The notes under the pieces: generated by a model
What the model saw: only the letters and a program-made list of their open reading frames with translations
Told to the model about the DNA's origin: nothing
Databases searched by the model: none
Program-made: the position numbers and the translations under genes
Origin: Chitinophagaceae bacterium
Lineage (GTDB): Bacteria; Bacteroidota; Bacteroidia; Chitinophagales; Chitinophagaceae
Direction of reading: 5' to 3'
Assembly (NCBI GenBank): GCA_003167015.1
Contig: PMUF01000229.1
Coordinates: 1 to 24,172 of the forward strand
Length of the DNA: 24,172 nucleotides
Shown: positions 8,723 through 16,034 of the stretch, in pieces
Layout: every line of letters starts with the position of its first letter
How positions within the stretch are numbered: position 1 is the first letter of the stretch

Positions 8723-9850
8723 ATGAACAAATTTTTTCCTAACGACTCCCGAAGTCTCATAGAGACCATACTAGTCCTGCTGCTGCTATTGCTCCTGATG
8801 CTGGCGTTATATGACGTGCTGAGGGTATTTTTCGGCGTGCTGACCTTTGCCCTCATCTTTTCCGTTTCTTTTTCCGGCCCCTACGAGCGGTTGGTGCGGC
8901 TAATGGGTAACAGGCGAGTGTTGTCATCCGTTATTTATTCGATCCTGCTGGTGGCTATTATTGCCTTACCATTCACTTTTATCGTTTCAACTGTGAGGCA
9001 TCATGTCAGGGAGGTTATCGTGTGGCTGGCCGATGTGAAGAAGAATGGGGTGCCTCCACTTCCAAAATGGATATCCAACCTGCCTTTGGTGGGGGAGGAC
9101 ATCGGTTCATTCTGGCAGCAGGTGCAGGATAGTCCGAAGGATGCCATTGCTCATCATGGCGAGCAGATACGAATGTTGCTGCGGCGGATGCTGACCAGTG
9201 GGGCGGGTATCGTTGGTACGGCTGTTCAGTTCGTGCTCGGAATCTTTATCTCGGCTTTTTTCCTGGCGACAGGGAAAAAAATAATGGAGCCCATAGAGCT
9301 GACGACCGTGCATTTGTTGGGCAAGAGAGACGGATTATCGCTGCTGGCTGTCATCACGCAGGCCATCAAGGGGGTATCCATCGGGATCATGGGCACAGCT
9401 TTTATCGCGGGTTTCCTGGCGTGGATCGGCCTGTTTATAGCCGGTGTGGAGTACTCGCTGGTGTTGGCCGGGCTCGTCTTTTTCCTGGTGTTGCTGCAAC
9501 TGGGGCCTTTACTTGTTTGGATACCAGTAGTCATCTGGGCGATCATCGAGGGCCATACGGGGATGACGATATTCCTGATCATTTACGGGATAGCGCTGTT
9601 GCTGATCGATGCTTTCCTGAAGCCGATCCTGATTGCGAGGAGTGGGGGGAAGATACCATTCCTGGTCTTATTCCTGGGGGTGATTGGGGGGCTGGCAGCC
9701 TGGGGTTTTACGGGGATGTTTAAGGGGGCCATTATCATGGCCGTATCTCATACGGTGTTTACGACGTGGTTAGGACGAAAAAATGCCCCACCAGATGGTG
9801 GGGCACGAAAGCCTATCGGATCTCTGCCGCCGGGCGGGCCGGCTGCGTGA
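8723..9850 (+). CDS. AI-2E family (PerM/UPF0118) transporter-like membrane protein
   Basis: A 375-residue polytopic inner-membrane protein. After a short polar N-terminus there are two closely spaced hydrophobic segments (residues about 15-50), another near 70-90, an amphipathic central region, and a block of four to five helices from about residue 165. The family signature near the C-terminus is present: FLKPILIARSGGKIPF then LVLFLGVIGGLAAWGF. Members have been proposed to export autoinducer-2 or act as cation/proton antiporters; the name alone does not settle the substrate. The last 24 residues (from RKNAPPDGG to the stop) are polar, rich in Gly and Pro, and encoded by DNA that also forms the terminator of the convergent gene. 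The coding ends overlap by 38 bases (9813-9850). Confidence 0.9.
   Translation: MNKFFPNDSRSLIETILVLLLLLLLMLALYDVLRVFFGVLTFALIFSVSFSGPYERLVRLMGNRRVLSSVIYSILLVAIIALPFTFIVSTVRHHVREVIVWLADVKKNGVPPLPKWISNLPLVGEDIGSFWQQVQDSPKDAIAHHGEQIRMLLRRMLTSGAGIVGTAVQFVLGIFISAFFLATGKKIMEPIELTTVHLLGKRDGLSLLAVITQAIKGVSIGIMGTAFIAGFLAWIGLFIAGVEYSLVLAGLVFFLVLLQLGPLLVWIPVVIWAIIEGHTGMTIFLIIYGIALLLIDAFLKPILIARSGGKIPFLVLFLGVIGGLAAWGFTGMFKGAIIMAVSHTVFTTWLGRKNAPPDGGARKPIGSLPPGGPAA
9778..9805 (-). terminator. Intrinsic terminator of the Tricorn-like gene
   Basis: TGCCCCACCA (9784-9793) and TGGTGGGGCA (9796-9805) form a perfect GC-rich inverted repeat with a two-base centre. Read on the minus strand it is followed by six T (9783-9778), the textbook Rho-independent layout, 8 bases after the stop of the Tricorn-like gene at 9813. 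On the plus strand no T tract follows, so it should act in one direction only. It lies wholly inside the reading frame of the AI-2E-family gene. Confidence 0.85.
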
Positions 9851-12800
9851 ATCCTTTTTCCTTCAACAATTTATTGATCTCGGTGATGGCCCGTTCGAGC
9901 TGGGTGTCTTTGCCATGGGCTGCGGCGGTGAGGTCTTCGGGGACGGCGATATCGGGATCTACGCCGTGACCTTCTTTGAACCAGGTACCATCGGGGTTGT
10001 ACATACGGAAGGTCGGCACGGTGATACCGCCGCCGTCGATGAGTCCCGGTACGCCACTGATACCGATGAGACCGCCCCAGGTGCGGGTGCCGATCAGCGG
10101 GCCGAGGCCCGTCTTACGGAAGAAGTCGGGGAAGGCGTCGCCGCCCGATCCGCTCCAGCCATTGATCAGCATGACTTTCGGTCCGAAGTTGGCGAAAGGA
10201 GGTGAGCTGAAGCCTATGCCGTCGCGAGTGGCCCAGAAGGCCAGGGGTTTACGGTTGAGGAGCTCGATAAAGCGGTCAGGGATCTGGCCGCCGCTGTTGA
10301 ACCGTTCGTCGATGACGAGGGCCTTTTTATCCAGTTGTGCCGCGAACTGGCGGATCAGTTCGTCCTGGCCGTCGATGCCGGTACTGCGGACATAGATGTA
10401 GCCGACCTGGCCGTTGGTTGCTGTTTCTACCGTCTTACGGTTTTCTTCGATCCAGGCAAGATTGCGGAGATGGGATTCATCATTCAATGTCTGTACGACA
10501 ACCGTCTTTGCCCCTGCGAAGCCGGGAGTGCTGTTGTAGGTGAGTTCGACAGGGCGGTTGCTGAGGTTAACGAAGGCGGCATAGGGATCGGTCCTCGTTG
10601 TCAGGGGGATGCCATTGACGGCGAGGATATAGTCGCCTTCTTTGACCGGTACGCCGGGGAGGTCGAGTGGTGACCGGGTTTCGGCATCCCAGGAAGCACC
10701 TTTGATGATCCGGCCGATCTTGTAATAGTCGCCGTCGGCCACCCAGTCAACGCCGAGATAGCCTGTGGAGACGTGTTTGGTGGGTTCTGTGATGCCGCCG
10801 CCGTGGTAGGTATGAGAAGAACTAAGTTCGCCGATCATTTCGCCGATGATCCAATCGAGCTCTTCGCGGGTAGTTGCACCTTCGAGTATCTTAAGGTATT
10901 GTTCCCTGACTTTATTCCAATCTACGCCATGCATCGCGGGATCGTAGAAATAGTCTCTTTCGAGCCGCCAGGCTTCGACGAGGATCTGGCGCCATTCTTC
11001 GCGTGGGTTGACCCACATCTGCATTTCTGCGGTACGGAGTTTCTTATCCATTTTTTGTCCTTCGTCAGGGGCGACAATAGCAAAGGAATTGTCTTTTACT
11101 GCCAGGATATGTTTGCCGTCGGCTGCCAGCTGATAGCCGTCGACGTCAGCGAGAATCGTTTTTGATTTGCGTTTGTCGAGGTCGAAGAATTTGAGGGCCT
11201 GGGCTTTGTCTTCGGAGCCTGTGTTAGGTTGCTGCAGATAGATCAGCTTGCCGTCGGCGGCCGCGAGGCCGCCATAGTTGCCCGGTTCAGACGGCAGCAG
11301 GATCAGCCGGGATTCCAGTCCGTCGAAGTCTATGGCGACAGCGGGGATAGCGGGTTTGGCCGGAGGCGGGACGGCGGGCGGTTTGGATTTGCCCGATGCT
11401 GCTGCTGCGGGTGCGTTATCTTCCTTTTGGATGGCTACGGTATCATCCTTGGGATAGAGAGGAGATGGCGTGGTCTTTTTGAGGACGATGGCGGCCAGGC
11501 GGGTAGAATTCGGGTAGATGAAAGTGTTATCCAGGTCGCTGTACAGCGGGTTGAAGGACTGGCTGGTCGTCACGAAGAGGTATTTGCCCGATACGTCGAA
11601 GACGGGCCTGGCGCAGCTATAATAGCCGGAGGTCACGGGATGTAATTGCCGGCCTTCGACATCATAGATAAATACGGCCTGGTGATTATTGACCAGGTCA
11701 CGGTCATAGGTTAGCCAGCGGCTGTCCGGGGACCAGTTGGCGACAAAGCCTTGCAGCGATCCTTCCGTCATGCGGAGGCCCTGATCGACCTGGGTGGTCG
11801 TGTTGCTGATTCGGTCATAGATGAAGATCTTCATGGCTTTGTCAATGAAGGCGAGTTTCTTACTGTCCGGTGACCAGTAGAGATTATAACGGAAGCCTGC
11901 GCCGTAGTTGGTCAGCTGTTTTTCTGTGCCATCTTTTCCGGCTTCACGGAGTATGAGTTCGTATTCGCCGGAGCGGTCGCTCCAGTAAGCGAGATATTTT
12001 CCGTCGGGCGACCAGGCAGGAAAACGTTCAGCCACGCCGGAAGTCCGGGTCAGGTCTGTTACAGGACCGTCTTCCGCCGGGACGGAGAAGATATCCCCGC
12101 CTGCTTCTATGAGGGCACGATGGCCGTCGGGGGAGACAAAAGCGTTGGAGATCAATTTTTCCACCGGCCGAAGGGTAGGTCGCAAGGCCGTTTCATCGGA
12201 GGTCACCTGTACGTTGACGGGGTGTGCCTGGCGGGTAGTAAAGGTGTAGAGCCAGAGGTGGCCGCCCTGTTCGAATACGATATCGTCCGGACCATTCGAG
12301 GCGTAATGGGCATCATAGTCGGTGAAATGGGTGAGCTGGGTGAATTTTTTGGCAGCGATATCGTATTCCCAGAGGTTCGTCCTTTTTTCTTCACCGCGGT
12401 CGGAGAGGAAGAAGATGCTGTTGTTGTGCCACATGGGCAATTCGTCGTCAGCATCCGCTGCAGAGATGTTCTCATCCGCGTAGCTGGTCAGGTTAAAAAT
12501 ATGGATCTGGCCGTTCCAGCCGCCGTGGTAACGTTTCCAGTTACGGCCTACCTGAGATTTGTAGGTGAAGGCGACCTGGCCGCCGTCAGGCGACAGGGTG
12601 CCGTATTCGGCATAGGGTAGTGGCAGTTGCTGGGGTGCGCCGCCGGTGGCGGCCAATTTGAAGAACTGGTCGAACCGTTCGCGCCCGCTGTTGCGGCTGG
12701 AGGCGAAGAGGATACTTTTCCCGTCCGGGTACCAGCCGGTTACCCGCTCGGGTGAGCCATGCCAGGTGAGCCGGGTGGGGATGCCGCCGGCTGCCGGGAC

Positions 12801-13073
12801 AGCATAAATGGAATTGCTGCCGTCATAATCGGCGGTATAGGCGATCGTCTTACCGTCGGGCGAAAATTTAGGAAAGGTTTCCACACCGGATGGCGAGCTG
12901 AGATGGGTAGCCAGGCCACCTTCTTTGGATACGACCCAAAGGTCATTGGCATAGGTAAAGACGATCTGGGTGGCAGAGACATCGGGGAAGCGGAATAAGG
13001 CGGCGTTGATCTGTGCCCTGGAGATGGACAGGGTGCAGATGAAGGTTAGCAAGGTTAACAGTGTTTTGCGCAT
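9813..13073 (-). CDS. Exported Tricorn-like S41 serine protease
   Basis: A 1086-residue homologue of Tricorn protease, a processive peptidase that degrades oligopeptides. Residues 1-20 form a signal peptide (SISRAQ), so this copy is exported. Residues about 25-540 are beta-propeller repeats with PD40 motifs (FSPDGKTIAYTAD, WYPDGKSILFASS, WSPDGKYLAYWSD, WSPDSKKLAFID). A Pro/Ala-rich linker follows at about 545-585, then a second region, a helical bundle, and a PDZ domain at about 765-860 (STGYLGVDW, then VKEGDYILAVNGIPL). The catalytic set matches Tricorn closely: Ser753-His754 in LSSSHTY, nucleophile Ser976 in WSGSGGDAF, and Glu1034 in KEGHGVDPDI, against Ser745-His746, Ser965 and Glu1023 in the archaeal enzyme. 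It is preceded 37 bases upstream by the membrane-protein gene and ends at a strong terminator. Confidence 0.94.
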   Translation of the reverse strand: MRKTLLTLLTFICTLSISRAQINAALFRFPDVSATQIVFTYANDLWVVSKEGGLATHLSSPSGVETFPKFSPDGKTIAYTADYDGSNSIYAVPAAGGIPTRLTWHGSPERVTGWYPDGKSILFASSRNSGRERFDQFFKLAATGGAPQQLPLPYAEYGTLSPDGGQVAFTYKSQVGRNWKRYHGGWNGQIHIFNLTSYADENISAADADDELPMWHNNSIFFLSDRGEEKRTNLWEYDIAAKKFTQLTHFTDYDAHYASNGPDDIVFEQGGHLWLYTFTTRQAHPVNVQVTSDETALRPTLRPVEKLISNAFVSPDGHRALIEAGGDIFSVPAEDGPVTDLTRTSGVAERFPAWSPDGKYLAYWSDRSGEYELILREAGKDGTEKQLTNYGAGFRYNLYWSPDSKKLAFIDKAMKIFIYDRISNTTTQVDQGLRMTEGSLQGFVANWSPDSRWLTYDRDLVNNHQAVFIYDVEGRQLHPVTSGYYSCARPVFDVSGKYLFVTTSQSFNPLYSDLDNTFIYPNSTRLAAIVLKKTTPSPLYPKDDTVAIQKEDNAPAAAASGKSKPPAVPPPAKPAIPAVAIDFDGLESRLILLPSEPGNYGGLAAADGKLIYLQQPNTGSEDKAQALKFFDLDKRKSKTILADVDGYQLAADGKHILAVKDNSFAIVAPDEGQKMDKKLRTAEMQMWVNPREEWRQILVEAWRLERDYFYDPAMHGVDWNKVREQYLKILEGATTREELDWIIGEMIGELSSSHTYHGGGITEPTKHVSTGYLGVDWVADGDYYKIGRIIKGASWDAETRSPLDLPGVPVKEGDYILAVNGIPLTTRTDPYAAFVNLSNRPVELTYNSTPGFAGAKTVVVQTLNDESHLRNLAWIEENRKTVETATNGQVGYIYVRSTGIDGQDELIRQFAAQLDKKALVIDERFNSGGQIPDRFIELLNRKPLAFWATRDGIGFSSPPFANFGPKVMLINGWSGSGGDAFPDFFRKTGLGPLIGTRTWGGLIGISGVPGLIDGGGITVPTFRMYNPDGTWFKEGHGVDPDIAVPEDLTAAAHGKDTQLERAITEINKLLKEKGFTQPARPAAEIR

Positions 13074-13098
13074 GTTATTGGTTTTGGCTAATGATGAT

Positions 13099-13106
13099 GA
13101 AAGATA
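13099..13106 (-). promoter_or_regulatory. Candidate -7 element before the Tricorn-like gene
   Basis: On the minus strand TATCTTTC matches TAnnTTTG except at the last base and ends 25 bases before the ATG at 13073. If real, the protease gene has its own promoter in the 37-base gap and is not solely read through from the upstream membrane-protein gene. Confidence 0.22.
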
Positions 13107-13110
13107 CGTT

Positions 13111-13761
13111 TTATTGAGGATCGTTGATTTTCAGGTAACCTTTCCGGAGCAATTGGCTGAATGCTGTGATCTCGGCGCGGGCGCGGGCTGCGTCTTCATC
13201 GATCAGGGAACGGATGCGATCTAATGAGCGGGTAATGGATTCAATGTCGACGGCAGTGTCGCCGGCTGTGGCTGACTTTTCTTTCAACAGTAATTCGAGC
13301 CGCTGTAATTCAGTATTTTTCTGCCGGGCTTTTTGTATATGATGGTAAAGGCAATACATGATTGTCCAGGGGAGGAAAAGGATGCTGTATTCAAAGCCAG
13401 TGGCGAAAACGCGCGCGAGCCAGGACAAGTGTCCGGCCCTCGCCAAGGTCATTCCGCCCATGCTGATGAGAGTCACTTTCACCAGTCCGGCGGTCAAGGC
13501 GGCCAATGCCGTTGACAATAAGAGCCACGGTAATCCTTGCCTAATGGGTTTGTTCAGCCATCCCTGACTTCGGATGGCATTCCGTAAAAGATGGGTCATG
13601 AAGAGACCTGCAAGGAAGGTGACGAATGCGTTTTCAAGCCGCTTAGTTATCTCCGGACGACCCTGGAGAACGAGGTACAGAGAGATATTGTATACCATCA
13701 GGAACACGCCCCAGCCGACGAACTGGCAGTACAGATAGCGTTTGGAAGGAGCTCTTAGCAT
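13111..13761 (-). CDS. Membrane protein ending in a degenerate LytS-type histidine-kinase segment
   Basis: A 216-residue protein with about four membrane helices (roughly residues 13-33, 45-60, 78-98 and 117-141), the layout of the sensor part of many Bacteroidota LytS-type kinases, including the start YLYCQFVGWG. After a coiled-coil stretch (residues about 142-162), residues 172-190, DIESITRSLDRIRSLIDED, align without gaps to the kinase H-box NPHFLFNSLNSIRALIDED. The phospho-acceptor His is Glu174, and Asn and Phe positions are also lost. The tail ARARAEITAFSQLLRKGYLK matches the next helix of the family, then the protein stops; there is no ATPase domain and no room for one before the next gene at 13073. 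I infer a non-catalytic relic or a repurposed sensor/scaffold. Signal and partner are unknown. Confidence 0.75.
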   Translation of the reverse strand: MLRAPSKRYLYCQFVGWGVFLMVYNISLYLVLQGRPEITKRLENAFVTFLAGLFMTHLLRNAIRSQGWLNKPIRQGLPWLLLSTALAALTAGLVKVTLISMGGMTLARAGHLSWLARVFATGFEYSILFLPWTIMYCLYHHIQKARQKNTELQRLELLLKEKSATAGDTAVDIESITRSLDRIRSLIDEDAARARAEITAFSQLLRKGYLKINDPQ

Positions 13762-13764
13762 AGC

Positions 13765-13772
13765 TAAATATA
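13765..13772 (-). promoter_or_regulatory. Near-match to the -7 element directly before the membrane-protein gene
   Basis: On the minus strand TATATTTA matches TAnnTTTG except at the last base. It ends only 3 bases before the ATG at 13761, which would imply a leaderless or nearly leaderless transcript. The upstream gene ends at 13840, so a promoter is expected within this 78-base gap. It may be chance in an AT-rich stretch. Confidence 0.22.
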
Positions 13773-13839
13773 CTTGAAAGCTAACAGGCTGGTTGCGGCT
13801 TTTCTTCCAGTTGGGAAAAAAGGGGGATGGGCGGTCAGA

Positions 13840-14268
13840 TTATTTGGCGAACAGCTGGGAAATATCCTGAAATGCTTTGAATTCAAGTGCATTGCCGGAA
13901 GGGTCGAGGAAGAACATAGTAGCTTGTTCGCCGGGTAGCCCTTTGAAGCGGATATAGGGTTCGATGACGAAAGGGATGGAGCGTTCTTTCAATCTTTTTT
14001 CCAGGGAATGCCACTGGTCCCATTCCAGGACTACGCCGTAATGGGGGACGGGGACATCATGGCCATCGACGGGGTTGGAGTGCAGGGCCTCGTCGGTTTT
14101 GGGGCGGGGTTTGAGATGGATGACGAACTGGTGGCCGTAAAGATCGAAGTCCACCCATTGATCGGAACTGCGGCCTTCTTCGCAGCCGAGGACATCGCGA
14201 TAGAATTGTCTTGCGGCATCGAGGTCATATACGGGGACGGCTACATGAAAAGGGGTGATCTTCTTCAT
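13840..14268 (-). CDS. VOC-superfamily (glyoxalase/dioxygenase-fold) protein
   Basis: A 142-residue cytoplasmic protein with two beta-alpha-beta-beta-beta modules. The first begins ITPFHVAVPVYDLDAARQFY; the second begins PHYGVVLEWDQW and ends FFLDPSGNALEFKAF. The usual metal-ligand positions are filled: His8, His76 and Glu129. Length is normal for single-chain VOC members. Closest by feel are the uncharacterised glyoxalase/bleomycin-resistance-like proteins; the reaction (isomerase, dioxygenase, or resistance protein) cannot be deduced. It has its own upstream region with a perfect TAnnTTTG match and is divergent from the SAM-hydrolase gene. Confidence 0.92.
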   Translation of the reverse strand: MKKITPFHVAVPVYDLDAARQFYRDVLGCEEGRSSDQWVDFDLYGHQFVIHLKPRPKTDEALHSNPVDGHDVPVPHYGVVLEWDQWHSLEKRLKERSIPFVIEPYIRFKGLPGEQATMFFLDPSGNALEFKAFQDISQLFAK

Positions 14269-14289
14269 TTTTTATTCGGATTGATAGCG

Positions 14290-14297
14290 CAAATGTA
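14290..14297 (-). promoter_or_regulatory. -7 promoter element (TACATTTG) of the VOC gene
   Basis: On the minus strand TACATTTG is an exact match to the Bacteroidota TAnnTTTG element and ends 21 bases before the ATG at 14268, a fitting distance for a short leader. No clear -33 TTTG is seen. On the other strand of the same gap TTATTTTG (14325-14332) is a weaker match before the divergent gene. Confidence 0.45.
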
Positions 14298-14347
14298 CGG
14301 GTTTATGCGAGTGCCATTTTATCGTTATTTTGCGGAATCTAAAAAAA

Positions 14348-15253
14348 ATGAATATGAAAAGAATTGGAATGTTATTCGGGCTGATTTTGATAGTGCACGT
14401 GCTGGTGCGGGCGCAGAATGGGATAGTCGTTTATCAATCCGATTTTGGTCTGAAGGACGGAGCGGTGTCGGAGATGAAGGGGGTAGCGATGGGGGTATCG
14501 CCGGGGCTCAGATTATTCGATCTCACGCATGAGATACCGGCTTACAACATCTGGGATGCCGCCTACCGACTGCAGCAGACCGTACCTTACTGGCCGGCGG
14601 GGACGGTATTCGTCTCGGTGGTAGATCCGGGTGTAGGCACGGAGCGAAAGTCAGTCGTGTTGAAGACGAAGACGGGTCAATATATCGTAACGCCGGATAA
14701 CGGTACCCTGACGCTGGTGGCCGAATCATTGGGCATCGATTCCATCAGGGAGATCGATGAGTCCGTCAACCGGCGGCCGGAATCGCGGAACTCCTATACT
14801 TTTCATGGCCGGGACGTGTATTCCTATACGGCAGCCCGGCTGGCGGCGGGGGTGATCCGGTTCGAACAGGTGGGGCCGATGTTGCCGAGGCAGGAGGTCG
14901 TGTCGATCCCTTATCAGAAGGCGGTGATCGGGGATGGCGTCATCAAGGGTACCGTACCGGTGCTGGATGTGCAATATGGGAATGTCTGGACGAATATTCC
15001 CGCCGAGCTGTTCAAGCAGTTAGGGGTTGCGTTCGGGGATTTACTGCAGGTGAAGATCATGCATCAGGGTGTAGTCGTGTACCGGGGGGAGATGCCGTAT
15101 ACGGCGACCTTCGGATCGGTGGGAGTGGGGAAGCCGTTAGCCTATCTGAACAGTTTGCTGCAATTGTCTTTTGCGTTGAACCAGGGAAATTTTGCGGCGG
15201 CGAATAAGGTCGCGAGTGGCGGGGAGTGGACGGTGGAGGTGAGGAAGAGATAG
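14348..15253 (+). CDS. Exported S-adenosyl-L-methionine hydrolase (DUF62 / SAM hydroxide adenosyltransferase family)
   Basis: A 301-residue member of the family that includes fluorinase, chlorinase and SAM hydrolases; the hydrolases split SAM into adenosine and methionine with water. Family motifs in order: QSDFGLKDGAVSEMKGVAMG (cf. TDFG), LTHEIPAYNIWDAAY, VVDPGVGTERK, TPDNGTLTLV and TFHGRDVYSYTAARLA. The Asp-Arg-His triad of the SAM hydrolases is present as Asp93, Arg100 and His153, with the expected spacing. The N-terminus is a clear signal peptide (MKRIGMLFGLILIVHVLVRAQ), so the protein should act outside the cytoplasm, which is odd for a SAM-using enzyme. The ATG at 14348 (or 14354) is preferred; a TTG at 14330 would add residues that spoil the signal peptide. 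It stands alone, divergent from the VOC gene and convergent with the esterase gene. Confidence 0.9.
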   Translation: MNMKRIGMLFGLILIVHVLVRAQNGIVVYQSDFGLKDGAVSEMKGVAMGVSPGLRLFDLTHEIPAYNIWDAAYRLQQTVPYWPAGTVFVSVVDPGVGTERKSVVLKTKTGQYIVTPDNGTLTLVAESLGIDSIREIDESVNRRPESRNSYTFHGRDVYSYTAARLAAGVIRFEQVGPMLPRQEVVSIPYQKAVIGDGVIKGTVPVLDVQYGNVWTNIPAELFKQLGVAFGDLLQVKIMHQGVVVYRGEMPYTATFGSVGVGKPLAYLNSLLQLSFALNQGNFAAANKVASGGEWTVEVRKR

Positions 15254-15305
15254 GTACCTACGCGGGGCTTTGGCGCCCGAGGGGGAACGGAGGGTTAGAA
15301 CCGGT

Positions 15306-16034
15306 TCAGAGGTAAAGCTGCACCATGTGGCGCCAATACCGGGCTTTGTGGGATTCGCCGTCCCAGAGATGCAGGGCGTTCCAGATACCTTTTGCCCAGA
15401 GTGCATTGCTGAGGGCCTGGTTGTTTTCCATGAAGACGTCTTTTTCTCCTACGACAAAAATGATTTCCAGTGCCTTGAGTGCGGCGATCCAATCGGGATG
15501 ATGGAGGTTAGGGATGAACTGGCTGGGGGTGTTGTAATAGATATTTTCATCCCGGTAGCCATCGAAGAGGTCGCCGAAATGTTCCAGTGAGATGGTAAGG
15601 TCATAGCGGCCGCTGAGACCCACGGCCTTGTGAAAGAGATACGGGTATTTGAAGGCGAGATTGACGGCATGCCATGCACCGAGGCTGCAGCCGGCTGCTA
15701 CGACCGTAGGGTGCGGGTTTTTTTCCTGTACGCGGCTAAGCACTTCTTCGATAACATATTTTTCAAACTGCAGGTGGCGGAGTATCCTTTCGGCGGGATG
15801 GAGTTCCTTTGAATAAAAGCTATCCTTGTCTACGCTGTCCAGGCACCAGACCTGGATGCTGCCTGCCTCGATCTTGCGGCGGAGGGCTTCGATGACGCCC
15901 CAGTCCTCATAGTCGAAAAAGTGAGCGGTGCGGGTAGGGAAGAACAATACCGGGTCCCCGGTGTGGCCGAAGATCAGCAGCTCCATATCCCTTTGCAGGT
16001 GGGGGCTGAACCATTTATGATATTCCCTGTTCAT
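15306..16034 (-). CDS. Alpha/beta-hydrolase, esterase (PF00756-like) family
   Basis: A 242-residue hydrolase without a signal peptide. The nucleophile elbow is GCSLGA with Ser117; Asp199 in GEKDVF and His229 in DGESHKARYW complete the likely triad. The C-terminal SHKARYWR resembles the HDWPYWR-type motif of the esterase D / PHB-depolymerase-like group. The start is taken at 16034 because its ATG overlaps the TGA of the upstream GDSL gene as ATGA; an ATG at 16076 would lengthen the overlap to 46 bases and add residues foreign to the family (the MNREYHKWFS start is typical). It is translationally coupled to the GDSL hydrolase. The substrate is unknown. Confidence 0.88.
   Translation of the reverse strand: MNREYHKWFSPHLQRDMELLIFGHTGDPVLFFPTRTAHFFDYEDWGVIEALRRKIEAGSIQVWCLDSVDKDSFYSKELHPAERILRHLQFEKYVIEEVLSRVQEKNPHPTVVAAGCSLGAWHAVNLAFKYPYLFHKAVGLSGRYDLTISLEHFGDLFDGYRDENIYYNTPSQFIPNLHHPDWIAALKALEIIFVVGEKDVFMENNQALSNALWAKGIWNALHLWDGESHKARYWRHMVQLYL

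Noticed and set aside
13805..13828. Inverted repeat CTTTTTTCC / GGAAGAAAAG after the VOC gene
   Set aside because: The stem is AT-rich and imperfect with no T tract after it; a homopurine/homopyrimidine run explains it equally well.
14330..14347. TTG at 14330 as an upstream start for the SAM-hydrolase gene
   Set aside because: It overlaps the likely promoter and adds charged residues before a good signal peptide; the ATG at 14348 or 14354 is a better start.
15258..15278. GC-rich hairpin CGGGGC-TTTG-GCGCCCG between the convergent SAM-hydrolase and esterase genes
   Set aside because: The stem is short, with a bulged base, and no T tract follows on either strand, so it cannot be called an intrinsic terminator.
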